Shown piece after piece: positions 25,071 to 33,021 of a DNA stretch of 64,000 nt. Made by a program: the position numbers and the translations under genes. Numbering within the stretch: the first letter of the stretch is position 1; each line of letters opens with the position of its first letter. Source of the DNA: Streptomyces mangrovi (GTDB lineage: Bacteria > Actinomycetota > Actinomycetes > Streptomycetales > Streptomycetaceae). The notes beneath the pieces were generated by a model, which was not told where the DNA came from, did no database searches, and was given only the letters and a program-made list of their open reading frames with translations. The stretch is taken from assembly GCF_900114215.1 (NCBI RefSeq), contig NZ_FOSG01000022.1, positions 1-64,000 on the forward strand. Direction: 5' to 3'.

Positions 25071-26404
25071 TTCAGTGCCTCCTTCGCCTGGTCCAGCTTC
25101 TGCTCGAAACCCCGGCCGTACGCCTGGGCGTCAGGGCTTTCGTAGTAGGGACCGCCGTTGTAGCGGGCGGCGAGTTCCTGCATCTGCTCGCGGGTCATCT
25201 GCTCCGGGGGTACGTCGGCGAAGCCGCTCTCGGCCTTGAGCTGGGCCAGGTACTCCGAGGCTGTGAAGATGTTCTGCGCGGGGTCCTTGATCGCCTCGAC
25301 GACGGTGCTGCGCTGCGTGTCGGTGAGGTTGCCGGGATCGTAGCCCAGTACCTCCGCGGCCCGGCGGACCTGGATGGCCATCGGCCCCATCGAGGTCCTG
25401 TCGGGATCCTCGCCGCCGGGAAGGATCCTGCGCCCCTCGTAGGCCGCGCCGTCCAGCCAGCCGGGGTCGCCCGCCACTTCCTGCCAGGCGATCCCGGCGA
25501 CCATCTCGGGCGGCAGCCCGGAGTCCTCGGCGGCGGCCTTGATGAGTTGCCTGTTGGCCGAGATGTACGTGCGCCGGTCCTCGTCGGAGGTCGACGGCAG
25601 CCAGTAGTTGTTCCCCTGGCCCTCGGGCAGGCCGTCGATCCTGGTCCGGATCCGGTACAGGGTCTCGGAGACCACCACGTTCTCACCTGTGGTGGGGATG
25701 GCGTCCACCTTCGTGCCGGAGCCGGGGAGCTGGACGTTGGGGTCGTCGGCGGCCTGCCGCACCTCGGGGCGCAGGGCGTCCAGGCCGTTGAGGAACTTCA
25801 GCGGGTCCGGGATGGTGCCGCGGAAGTCGGGCAGGGACCGGTAGGCCGCCCTGATGTCGGCCACGCACTTCTCGCGCGCCTCCGACTCCACCCGCAGGGC
25901 GTTGCCGTAGTGGTCCTTGGTCTTGTTGTAGTAGTCCTCGGCCTCTTCGCGGATAGCGTCGACGTCGACGGTCAGCTCCGCCAGGAAGTCCAGGAAGCCG
26001 GTGCCGGCCCGCAGGTCCTCCCACTGCCGCAGCGGCTCGGCCGCGCGGGCCGTCGGTGTGACGGCGGTGGCCTCCCGTGCCATGACATCCGCGAGTTTGT
26101 CCTCGGTGTGCTTGCCGCTCGCGTAGTGGTCCTTGGCGGTGGTGACCGCGTCGGCGTAGGCGGACAGGGCCTTCCACACCTCGCGGAAGCTCGCCGAGAG
26201 AGCCTCGGAGATCTGCCGGGCCTCGTCCAGCCGCCTGGTGTACCGGTCGTGGGCCTCGCTGACCCAGTCGATCTTCCCGGCCTTGCGGAAGGAGTCGTCG
26301 GTGGACTCGATCAGGTTGTGCAGGCGCCGGAACTCCTCGGCGCTGCGGTCGATGAGTGCCGGGTTGGCGTCCTGGAGGAACTCCACGGATCCGCGGTAGG
26401 TCAT
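25067..26404 (-). CDS. WXG-like secreted protein with lytic-transglycosylase-type C-terminal domain
   Basis: 445 residues. The first 230 are helical and charged, with a WXG/LXG-like beginning (IDWVSEAHDRYTRRL) as in type VII-exported proteins; no Sec signal is present. Residues about 265-430 resemble a soluble lytic transglycosylase: YISANRQLIKAAAEDSGLPP, the putative catalytic Glu 309 in GIAWQEV, TSMGPMAIQ (337-345) and the ARYNGG motif (413-418). It would cleave peptidoglycan after export. It is the middle gene of a coupled operon 26858-24726. No ESX secretion ATPase lies in the window. Confidence 0.72.
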   Translation of the reverse strand: MTYRGSVEFLQDANPALIDRSAEEFRRLHNLIESTDDSFRKAGKIDWVSEAHDRYTRRLDEARQISEALSASFREVWKALSAYADAVTTAKDHYASGKHTEDKLADVMAREATAVTPTARAAEPLRQWEDLRAGTGFLDFLAELTVDVDAIREEAEDYYNKTKDHYGNALRVESEAREKCVADIRAAYRSLPDFRGTIPDPLKFLNGLDALRPEVRQAADDPNVQLPGSGTKVDAIPTTGENVVVSETLYRIRTRIDGLPEGQGNNYWLPSTSDEDRRTYISANRQLIKAAAEDSGLPPEMVAGIAWQEVAGDPGWLDGAAYEGRRILPGGEDPDRTSMGPMAIQVRRAAEVLGYDPGNLTDTQRSTVVEAIKDPAQNIFTASEYLAQLKAESGFADVPPEQMTREQMQELAARYNGGPYYESPDAQAYGRGFEQKLDQAKEALK

Positions 26405-26411
26405 GGCCGGG

Positions 26412-26858
26412 TCACCGGTCCTCGGCGGCCACGAACCGGCCCGAGGCCAGGATGGTGTCCATCTGCTGCTGGACGTCCGCGTCGTACGCCGTGTAGTCGT
26501 CGCCGGCGGACTTCAGCCTGCTGGACAGCGCGGCCAGGAGCGTGACCATGTCGCCGTAGAGTTCCTGGGAGTAGCGGGCGAAGGTGGTGACCTTCGAGGC
26601 CACCTCGGGGTGAGCGCGCGGCACCCGGCACATCGTCGCGTTCTCGCCGTCCATCCTCCCCGCGTGGAGGAGCCCCGCGATCTCGACCAGCAGGTGCGAG
26701 CTTCCGTCGATGGACTGCGCGCTCACCGAGAACCCGTCCCCGGGCGCCCCCGAGGGCCCGGGGCCTTCGTTCGGCACTCCGTTCAGCCGCGTCCGCGCGG
26801 TGTCGCGCCTGGCGGCGGCTGCGGCTACGAGTTCGGCCCATTCCTCGTCGAAAGACAT
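26412..26858 (-). CDS. Small helical protein, first gene of the secreted-enzyme operon
   Basis: 148 residues from the ATG at 26858, preceded by GGGGAG with a six-base spacer. It is almost entirely helical with a length and charge pattern like WXG100-type partners (MSFDEEWAELVAAAAARRDT, then EIAGLLHAGRMDGENATMCR, SSRLKSAGDDYTAYDADVQQ), but lacks the W-x-G turn. It ends seven bases before the next gene. A chaperone or co-secreted partner role is inferred from position. Confidence 0.7.
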   Translation of the reverse strand: MSFDEEWAELVAAAAARRDTARTRLNGVPNEGPGPSGAPGDGFSVSAQSIDGSSHLLVEIAGLLHAGRMDGENATMCRVPRAHPEVASKVTTFARYSQELYGDMVTLLAALSSRLKSAGDDYTAYDADVQQQMDTILASGRFVAAEDR

Positions 26859-27154
26859 CACTGGCTCCCCCTCAACGCACCAGATCATCGGCCGGTCGTT
26901 GTGCCTGCGACCGTCGGTCCTGCCACGGGAGCGGCTGCGGCGGCCGTACGGCGATATGTTCCCGGCCACTCCACCCCCCGCCCACTGTGCCGTCCGGCGG
27001 GGCTCCCGCACGGCCGTAAGCTTGCGCGAAGGGCGCCGCTCCCGCGCGTCAGGGGGACTCCGCCCGCCCCTCGGTGTCTGGCAGCAGGATCGGACCCGAG
27101 CCCCAGGGCACGCGGGGACGGCGCGGTGGAGCGAGAAGGAAGACCGGAAAGCTC

Positions 27155-27526
27155 ATGCCCGAGACCGTCACCCCGTCATCCGCACCTCCGCCAGGGCCGT
27201 CCCGCCACGTCCTACTCGTGCGCGCCGTCTGGGAAGGCCAGAACTGCTATTTCCTGCCCGGCGGCGGACAGCGCCCAGGCGGGAACCTCGCCGACGCCGC
27301 CCATCGCGAGGTGTACGAGGAGACCGGCCTGATCATCACCTCCGACCGGCGGCCCCCACCGCCCTCGGCCGCCAGGAAGCCGACACCGTTCAGACCGGTC
27401 TGGAGTGGGTGCCGCTGGAGAAGGTCCCCTCGGCCAACCTCCTGCCGCATGCGCTTCGCGCCCCGATCACCGCTCCGGCCGGTTCCGACGAGATCCCCAC
27501 CGGGCTACCTCGGCGGTGTCGCCTGA
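27155..27526 (+). pseudogene. NUDIX hydrolase with frameshifts
   Basis: It starts at an ATG and reads as a NUDIX domain (RHVLLVRAVWEGQNCYFLPG). The Nudix box is GGQRPGGNLADAAHREVYEE, with the first conserved Glu replaced by Gly. After TGLIITSDRR the frame shifts: the proper continuation TVQTGLEWVPLEKVPSANLL is in another frame, and the last residues YLGGVA return to the first. At least two indels and a probable deletion show it is inactive. It overlaps the phosphotransferase pseudogene by 11 bases. Confidence 0.72.
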
Positions 27527-28257
27527 CCCGCCCGGACCGGCCGTCGACGGGCGCGTTCCGCCCACCGCACGCGAGATCACCACCGGACAGGCCAACCGGG
27601 TCTGGCTCGTCGACGCCCCGACATCATGCGTGCTCAAGTACTACGGCGACTCCGCCCGCGCCGCGAACGAGGTTATGGCTCTCCGTCTCCTCGTCGCCCA
27701 CGGCGTTCCGACACCGCGGCTGCTCGGGGCCACACGGGTGGTGATCCACCGTGGACGGCACAGAGTTTCGTCACCGCCGAGCCGGTCCCCGCCGGACAGC
27801 TCCTCGCCGAACTCGCCGCGCCTTGAAAACCATCCACCGCGTATCAGGTGGCCACGCAGGCCGGGTGGCGGGCGCACCCCGTTACCCGACCTGCCCCGCC
27901 TGCCTTCACAGCCGCCTCAACCCTTACGAAAACGCCGCTCCATACCTGGTCTGCGAAGCTCAGGACCTGCACGAAGAGATCAACACCACCGCGTTGGACA
28001 TCCAGCCCCGGCTTCTGCACCACGGCATCCAGCCCGGCCACCTGGTCCGTCGGCCGTCTGATCCTTCTCGACTGGGAACTGGCCGCATTCGGCGGCCCCT
28101 TCTCCGGCCTGGCCCGGCTGGCGGTCCGTCTCCGACTGGAAGACCCGTTGCCGGTTATCGACCTCGCGCAGGTCCATGGGACATCCACCGAACGCCGCCT
28201 GCGTCTGTACTGGACAATCCACCGACCCGCCGACACGGCTCTGGTTTCGCCGAGGTG
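27516..28257 (+). pseudogene. APH-type phosphotransferase, multiply frameshifted
   Basis: Pieces of an aminoglycoside-phosphotransferase-like protein appear in three frames. An N-terminal lobe ANRVWLVDAPTSCVLKYYGD to VPTPRLLGA comes first, then SFVTAEPVPAGQLLAELAAP. A damaged catalytic loop LLHHGIQPGHL stands where LLHGDxxPGN is expected, and the metal-binding ILLDWELAAFGGPFSGLARL follows. The GTG start overlaps the NUDIX pseudogene, suggesting they were once a coupled pair. No intact product is possible. Confidence 0.72.
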
Positions 28258-28317
28258 AGAGCCGAGTCAACGCCACCCCGGGAACGTCACAGGGTAGGGC
28301 TTGACAACGGGGGCGTC

Positions 28318-28346
28318 TCGACACGCATCAGCCTACGTGCGAGAAT
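28318..28346 (+). promoter_or_regulatory. Candidate promoter for a leaderless XRE-ImmA mRNA
   Basis: TCGACA (28318-28323) and GAGAAT (28341-28346) resemble -35 and -10 hexamers with 17 bases between them. Transcription would begin at or next to the ATG at 28354. This fits the absence of any ribosome binding site there. A TTGACA at 28301 is an alternative -35 but has no -10 at a suitable distance. Confidence 0.4.
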
Positions 28347-28353
28347 CGCACGC

Positions 28354-29496
28354 ATGGCAGACATCGATGCACGCGTGCTTGGTGAACGCATCAGGGATGC
28401 CCGAAAGCGCGCAGACATGAGCCAGGAAGAGCTTGGCCGGGTCGTGAACCTCGAGCGCACGATGGTGAACAAGCTCGAGGCAGGCGTTCGCCGGGTCACA
28501 GCGCTCGAACTGTCGGACATCGCTGCTGCGCTTGGCGTTCGCATGTCGACCTTCTTCGAGGACCCCACTCCTGCACTTGTCTCTCACAGGTCGAGCCAGG
28601 GTCTGGACACGGTCGACTCACGCATCGACACGCTACTCGCCAATCTGGCCGGTGAGGTCGAGTTCCTGGACAAGCTGGGAGTTGAGGAGCTAGGTCTTAC
28701 GGCTGCCGACGCAGTCACCGAAGCCAGCATCACGCCGCCGTCGAACAACGTCGAGGCCGAAGAGCTGGCTGCGACGGTGCGCGCACTCATGCGACTGTCA
28801 AAGGACGAACCTGTCCATCAGCTGTCTGACAAGGTTACCGCCATCGGGCTCCTGGCATTCTCGCGGGACATCGGAAAGGACACGGCCGACGCAGGGACAA
28901 TTCTGTTGAGACGTGGCGGCGTGACTCTTGTCAACAGTCACATGAAAGTCGGTCGTCGAAGGCTCGCGCTCGCGCACGAAGTCGGCCATTACCTGATCGA
29001 AGACGAATATACGGTCGACTGGAGAGTGGCTGGACATTCGGACATCGTCGTCCCGATGGAGTCGCGCCTCGATCGTTTTGCCCGGGCGCTTCTATTGCCG
29101 AAGGATGCGGTCGGTCGCGCATGGCGGGAGAAGGCCGGCCTGCACGGGGAGCGCCGTGCCGCGATTCTGTTGGCCAGTGAATTTCGGGTCGATATGGCCA
29201 CCCTGGCTACGCGGCTGAAAGAACTGTGCCTGGCCGACAGTGACACAGTCACTGCGGTGCGCGGGTTTCGCACGACCCAGGCCGACATGGTCGAGATGAA
29301 TCTCTACGTCCCGCTCGAGGAACTCGCCGGCACCACGGTGCCTCGTCCGTTTGCTCGTGCTGTCCTGCAACTCGTACGGGACGAACGGATCAGCCGTGAT
29401 CGCGCTCTTGAGCTACTTCAAGGAACTTTTGACGATGCGGATCTGCCGCGCATTCGCACGCGGCGACCTGACGAAATCTGGAACTTCGTATCGTGA
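28354..29496 (+). CDS. XRE-ImmA/IrrE fusion: HTH regulator with zinc metallopeptidase domain
   Basis: 380 residues. A Cro/CI helix-turn-helix occupies residues 8-66 (RKRADMSQEELGRVVNLERT, then LEAGVRRVTALELSDIAAAL). A linker follows, and the ImmA/IrrE (DUF955) protease domain is intact: LALAHEVGHYLIEDE has the HExxH zinc site at 208-212, and Glu 236 in ESRLDRFARALLLP is the expected third ligand. Family members cleave repressors when stress is sensed. There is no Shine-Dalgarno sequence, so translation is probably leaderless. The stop overlaps the PIN gene (GTGA). Codon use has many A/T third positions, unlike host genes. Confidence 0.9.
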   Translation: MADIDARVLGERIRDARKRADMSQEELGRVVNLERTMVNKLEAGVRRVTALELSDIAAALGVRMSTFFEDPTPALVSHRSSQGLDTVDSRIDTLLANLAGEVEFLDKLGVEELGLTAADAVTEASITPPSNNVEAEELAATVRALMRLSKDEPVHQLSDKVTAIGLLAFSRDIGKDTADAGTILLRRGGVTLVNSHMKVGRRRLALAHEVGHYLIEDEYTVDWRVAGHSDIVVPMESRLDRFARALLLPKDAVGRAWREKAGLHGERRAAILLASEFRVDMATLATRLKELCLADSDTVTAVRGFRTTQADMVEMNLYVPLEELAGTTVPRPFARAVLQLVRDERISRDRALELLQGTFDDADLPRIRTRRPDEIWNFVS

Positions 29497-30047
29497 CGGT
29501 TCCCGACGATGCCTTGGTTTTCGATACCGGGCCGCTGCGGCATTTTGCCACACAAGGCTGGCTGGCTGTCCTTCGGTTTCTCGCCGGGGAACGGAAGGTT
29601 TATATCCCCGACAGCGTAGCGCGGGAACTAAACGAGGCTCGCGACTCCGTGCCGGCCGTAGGGCAGGCGCTCGATGCTGATTGGGTAAATGTCTACCGTT
29701 CGACATCCTCCCACTATACGGAAGCGTTTGCCGGCTACCATGACCGGCTCGTCGTGGACGGAAAAAACGTCGGTGAATGCGGAGTTCTCGCCATGGGTAA
29801 AATCTACGGCTGTGAACTTGTCCTGGACGACGCTGTCCCGCGCCAGATCGCAGAAGAAGAACGGATCAAGGTCACGGCAACTGTTCCAATGCTGTGCGAA
29901 GCGGTCCGTGCGAAGCAACTCACAATGGTGATGGTCGAGCAGCTTGCCGACGATCTACTCGAAGGGGAATACTTCCTGCCTTTCGCTCGGGGAGGCTTCC
30001 GTCGGCATGTTCTTGAACACGGTCTTCTGGACTACGAAGAACTGTGA
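29493..30047 (+). CDS. PIN-like nuclease coupled to the XRE-ImmA gene
   Basis: 184 residues from a GTG overlapping the previous stop. The acidic residues expected of a PIN domain are present: Asp 11 in LVFDTGPLRHFA, Glu 45 in DSVARELNEA, Glu 95 in NVGECGVLAMG and Asp 112/113 in LVLDDAVPRQIA. PIN proteins are metal-dependent RNases, often toxins. Here the usual small VapB antitoxin is absent and its place is taken by an HTH-protease. Likely use as a toxin-like or defence effector is inferred from this pairing and the island location. Confidence 0.8.
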   Translation: MTVPDDALVFDTGPLRHFATQGWLAVLRFLAGERKVYIPDSVARELNEARDSVPAVGQALDADWVNVYRSTSSHYTEAFAGYHDRLVVDGKNVGECGVLAMGKIYGCELVLDDAVPRQIAEEERIKVTATVPMLCEAVRAKQLTMVMVEQLADDLLEGEYFLPFARGGFRRHVLEHGLLDYEEL

Positions 30048-30421
30048 ATGACTGAGGAGCCGTCCGGCCGCACTACGCTCGGCCGAGAGCCCCACCTGGG
30101 GCCGAGCGGTCCGCCCAGCCGCTTGATGGACACGTAGAGCGTCTCGGCACACAGATTCCCCGGCAGGGCGCCCTCCACAGCCTGTGCCTTCAGGCGAGAG
30201 CGGAGCCTGAAGGCCAACGGCCCCCGGAAGAAGAACCAGTCCGGCACCCGGTCCGGGGCTGCCTGCTCCTGATTTCGCCACACCTCCACACCGGCCAGGC
30301 AGCCCCGGTCTCAGTTCTGGTCTCATTCGGACCCGTCCGCCCCCGTCCGGACCGACCCAATCTGACCACTCCGCCGCAGGTCAGAACGGGCCCGGGCTTC
30401 CGCGAACGATGGAACGAACAT
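30048..30421. other. Right end of element II
   Basis: About 370 bases with no convincing gene between the PIN stop and att site 2. A minus-strand frame of roughly 85 codons is open here (with CAETLYVSIKRLGGPLGP), but I do not recognise it. The last part holds the right-end segment homologous to element I. Confidence 0.5.
30307..30387. repeat. Right-end homologous segment of element II
   Basis: The counterpart of 24254-24334: same length, no gaps, and the same 35-base distance to the tRNA-3' repeat. Confidence 0.75.
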
Positions 30422-30476
30422 TTGGAAAGCGTGTTGGGGCAACCCCTCACGAGTTCGAATCTCGTATCCTCCGCCA
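30422..30476 (+). repeat. att site 2: outermost tRNA-Ser 3' copy
   Basis: 55 bases identical to att site 1, from TTGGAAAGCG to CCA. It marks the right boundary of the island; sequence beyond is ordinary chromosome. Confidence 0.9.
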
Positions 30477-30495
30477 GTGCCTCACCGGGCACGAT

Positions 30496-30533
30496 GTCGA
30501 GGGGCCCCACCGTCCGCGGTGGGGCCCCTCGAC
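30496..30533 (+). terminator. Hairpin after att site 2
   Basis: A perfect 17-bp stem (30496-30512 with 30517-30533, loop TCCG). It may be the original terminator of the tRNA gene before integration. Confidence 0.65.
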
Positions 30534-30629
30534 GTGTTCCGTCCCGGTTTCCGTCTCAGTCGCCCTCCCGGGGCTCCAGGAAGGCGTCACCGCCGCCGCC
30601 GTGATCGCTTCGCTGCGGTGCGGTGTGGC

Positions 30630-31586
30630 TCAGCTCTCGGTGAGCGGTTCCCTGGTCGCGTAGTAGGCGTGCAGTGCGGCCTCGCTTCCGGAGCCCAGGG
30701 CGGTCATGATCCGCTGGAAGCGGGCGGAGCGCAGATCGCCGGCCACGACGACACGGGGATGCTGCCCGGCGGGCGGGCAGTACCCGTCCGCACCGCGGAC
30801 CAGATCGCCGGGCGGAGCGGCCGGCGCGTTGCCGATGCCGAGGTAGACGGCGTCCGCCACGACCGCCCGCCGCTCACCACCCCGGCCCACCACCTCCGCC
30901 GACACCGCGGCGCCCTCTCCGGGCTCCAGCGTCAGGTGCCCGACGGGCAGGAGCGTGACCCGGGGGTCCTCGCGGATCTCCTCGACCTTGTAATCGTCGG
31001 CCGCCGGATACGCCACCAGCAGGCGCGTACCGGTGGCCGGGTGGGCACGCAGGAAAGTGCCGATCGGGCGGTCACCGCCCAGGACGAGGAGGGTGCGGCC
31101 CTCGGCATCGGCCTCACCGGCCTGCCACAGCGGAGGCAGGGTCAGGCCGCCAGGGGCGGTGATCCAGGCGGCGTCGCGGGGCTGGAGGGGCCCGGTGCCG
31201 GTGGCGACGACGGCGTACGGGGCGGTCAGGCGGGCGCCGGTGTCGAGCGTGGCGGTCACCCGGTCCGCGTCGGCACGCAACTCGGTGACGTACCGGCCCA
31301 GCTCCAGGCGGCACAGCCGCGTGTCCTTCAACTCCGCGGTGATGGCCTCGGCCAGCCCGGGACCGCTGGCGTGGCCGCCCAGGACGTTGTTCAGGGCCGG
31401 GATCCGGTAGAGGTTGCGGCACAGCCGGTCCGGCTCGACCAGCACCGAGCGCATGCCGACACCGGCGGCCATCCGGGCGGCGGCGCAACCGGCCGGACCA
31501 CCACCCACGACGATCAGATCCGTGTCACGGGTGGCGGACGAACCGGCACGGAACGGGGACGGAGACGGGGGTGAGGTGTCGGCCAT
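30630..31586 (-). CDS. FAD-dependent pyridine nucleotide oxidoreductase (thioredoxin-reductase-like fold, no CxxC)
   Basis: 318 residues from the ATG at 31586. The FAD-binding DLIVVGGGPAGCAAARMA, the pyridine-nucleotide site TLLVLGGDRPIGTFLRA and the C-terminal FAD contact VVVAGDLRSARFQRIMTALG give the two-domain flavoprotein layout of thioredoxin reductases. The redox CxxC of that family is missing, so it is more like ferredoxin/NADP reductases or flavin oxidoreductases of unknown substrate. It is the first chromosomal gene right of the island. Confidence 0.8.
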   Translation of the reverse strand: MADTSPPSPSPFRAGSSATRDTDLIVVGGGPAGCAAARMAAGVGMRSVLVEPDRLCRNLYRIPALNNVLGGHASGPGLAEAITAELKDTRLCRLELGRYVTELRADADRVTATLDTGARLTAPYAVVATGTGPLQPRDAAWITAPGGLTLPPLWQAGEADAEGRTLLVLGGDRPIGTFLRAHPATGTRLLVAYPAADDYKVEEIREDPRVTLLPVGHLTLEPGEGAAVSAEVVGRGGERRAVVADAVYLGIGNAPAAPPGDLVRGADGYCPPAGQHPRVVVAGDLRSARFQRIMTALGSGSEAALHAYYATREPLTES

Positions 31587-31753
31587 GGGGCTATTCCAGC
31601 ACCGGAGCCCCGGCATACGCGGCCAGTCGCCCCATCACCTGCTCACCGGTGACAAGTTGACCGGCCCCCACCAGGCGACGGGTGCCACCTCGGCCTCTCC
31701 CCCTTGTGAGCTGCCGGTTTCCCACCGTCCCGGGGCCATCGCCGGCGACACCG

Positions 31754-32527
31754 TTACAGGGGGTCCCCGGGGATCCCGGTGTACTGCTCGCGCAGCTCCT
31801 CGATCAGCGGGTGCGTTTCCGGGAGTAGGAGGTCGTCCAGGCGGCCGACGGCCCGGACACCGACGGCGGCGTTGGTGGCGAAGGCCGCGTCGAACCCGGT
31901 GACGTCGGCGAGTCCCACGGGGGCCGAGACCGAGGCACGGACCTGCTGGAGCAGCCGCATGGTGATGCCGGCCAGACACTCCGCGTCCGGCCACACCACC
32001 TGCCCGCCCCGGACGAAACCGATGTTCCAGGTGCCGCCCTCGAAGATCATGGACCGGCCGTCCACGAACAGCGCGTCGTCGAAGCCCGCGCGCTGTGCCG
32101 CGCGCCGGTGCCGCAGCGAGCCGAACAGCCCGACGCTCTTCACCCCGGGCATGTCCCGGGTGTACACGGCCGACCGGACCCGCAGCGGCGGAAGCGGCAG
32201 ACTGCCCGCGCCGCGGGTGGTCACCAGCACGTGCGGGTGCGCGTCCGCCCCGATACGGCCCAGGTCCAGCGCCGGATCGAAGACGGTCACCCTGACGACA
32301 CAGGCCCCGGCCCCGGGAACGGCCCTGCGGACGAACTCCAGGACGCGCTCGGGGTCGAGGTCGGTGTCGAACACCGCCCGGCAGTCGCGCACCAGCCGGT
32401 CCAGGTGCAGGGACAGGCCGCGTACCCGGCCCTGCTCGACGCGCATCGACGTGAAGTGGCCGTAGTTGGTCAGCGCCAGGGTCTGAAGGGCATCGGGGCC
32501 GACCGGCTCGCCGTTGAGTTCCGCCAT
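31754..32527 (-). CDS. Class IV (branched-chain/D-amino acid type) aminotransferase-like protein
   Basis: 257 residues, ATG preceded by a G-rich ribosome site. It shows the class IV fold: YGHFTSMRVEQGRVRGLSLH at the front, VKSVGLFGSLRHRRAAQRAG where the PLP-lysine region lies, and DDALFVDGRSMIFEGGTWNI near the C-terminal third. The Lys in GVKS is the probable Schiff-base residue. The substrate (branched-chain, D-amino acid or aminodeoxychorismate) is not clear. It reads alone on the minus strand. Confidence 0.82.
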   Translation of the reverse strand: MAELNGEPVGPDALQTLALTNYGHFTSMRVEQGRVRGLSLHLDRLVRDCRAVFDTDLDPERVLEFVRRAVPGAGACVVRVTVFDPALDLGRIGADAHPHVLVTTRGAGSLPLPPLRVRSAVYTRDMPGVKSVGLFGSLRHRRAAQRAGFDDALFVDGRSMIFEGGTWNIGFVRGGQVVWPDAECLAGITMRLLQQVRASVSAPVGLADVTGFDAAFATNAAVGVRAVGRLDDLLLPETHPLIEELREQYTGIPGDPL

Positions 32528-33021
32528 GCCCCCCAGCCTGGCACCCGCAGCCGACGAGCACAGGCGAGACGGACATCCGGCTGACCGGGTACGGGCTTCC
32601 AGGCCTCGGTACAGGCTCCTCGCACTCCTCGCGCTCCCCGCGGGGATGTGACCTTCGTCGCGGCAGAGGAGGCCGGGCGCGTTCGCCGCTGCGCCCGCTG
32701 CCGCCGCCGGCAGCGGCGGCGGATCCGCCTGCGGCTGAGGTCACAGAGGTGCGGGCGGAAGCACGCGGAAGAAAGACCGCGTCCGCGAACAGCAATATCT
32801 GTGCCCGCGACATGAGAAATAGACGCGGCGCGCGGCGAGTATTCCCCGGCCGCGGACCGGAGGGAAATTATCGACCGTGCAGGGCCGATCGCACCGTGCT
32901 ACTGTCGATCTCAGTTGCAGGTGTGGTTGCCAGAAGGTTCATTTCCGACGAGGTAATCATCACGGCGACACGGGATTCACACAGGGTGAATCCCTGAAAC
33001 CGCCTCCGAAGGAGAAATGAA
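32528..33021. other. Long leader/promoter region of the cold-shock gene
   Basis: 494 bases with no gene. It contains a GC-rich hairpin (CCGCTGCC/GGCAGCGG at 32695-32716), then a noticeably A/T-richer stretch from about 32780, as expected for a strong promoter region and the long untranslated leader common in csp genes. Confidence 0.6.
32972..32994 (+). promoter_or_regulatory. Hairpin in the cold-shock leader
   Basis: GGGATTCAC (32972-32980) pairs perfectly with GTGAATCCC (32986-32994), 27 bases before the csp start codon. Such leader stems control mRNA stability or translation of csp genes elsewhere; the role here is inferred. Confidence 0.55.

Larger units (their letters stand above)
24424..30476. 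mobile_element. Integrative element II at tRNA-Ser (decayed)
   Basis: It lies between the second and third tRNA-3' copies. From left to right it holds a frameshifted integrase end, a three-gene minus-strand operon with a WXG-like/lytic-transglycosylase protein, two pseudogenes (NUDIX, phosphotransferase), and the XRE-ImmA plus PIN pair. The last two genes have many A/T-ending codons, unlike the rest of the window, which points to foreign origin. No intact recombinase, excisionase or replication gene was found. Confidence 0.78.

Noticed and set aside
28301..28306. TTGACA as the -35 of the XRE-ImmA promoter
   Set aside because: No acceptable -10 lies 16-19 bases downstream; TCGACA/GAGAAT with 17-base spacing fits better and explains the missing ribosome site.
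27751..28353. Upstream extension of the XRE-ImmA frame by about 200 codons
   Set aside because: The extension runs through the phosphotransferase pseudogene in a wrong frame and has no homology features; the HTH begins shortly after the ATG at 28354.
30032..30289. Minus-strand frame of 85 codons near the right end of element II
   Set aside because: I considered a transposase or integrase fragment because of CAETLYVSIKRL, but no second motif supports it.
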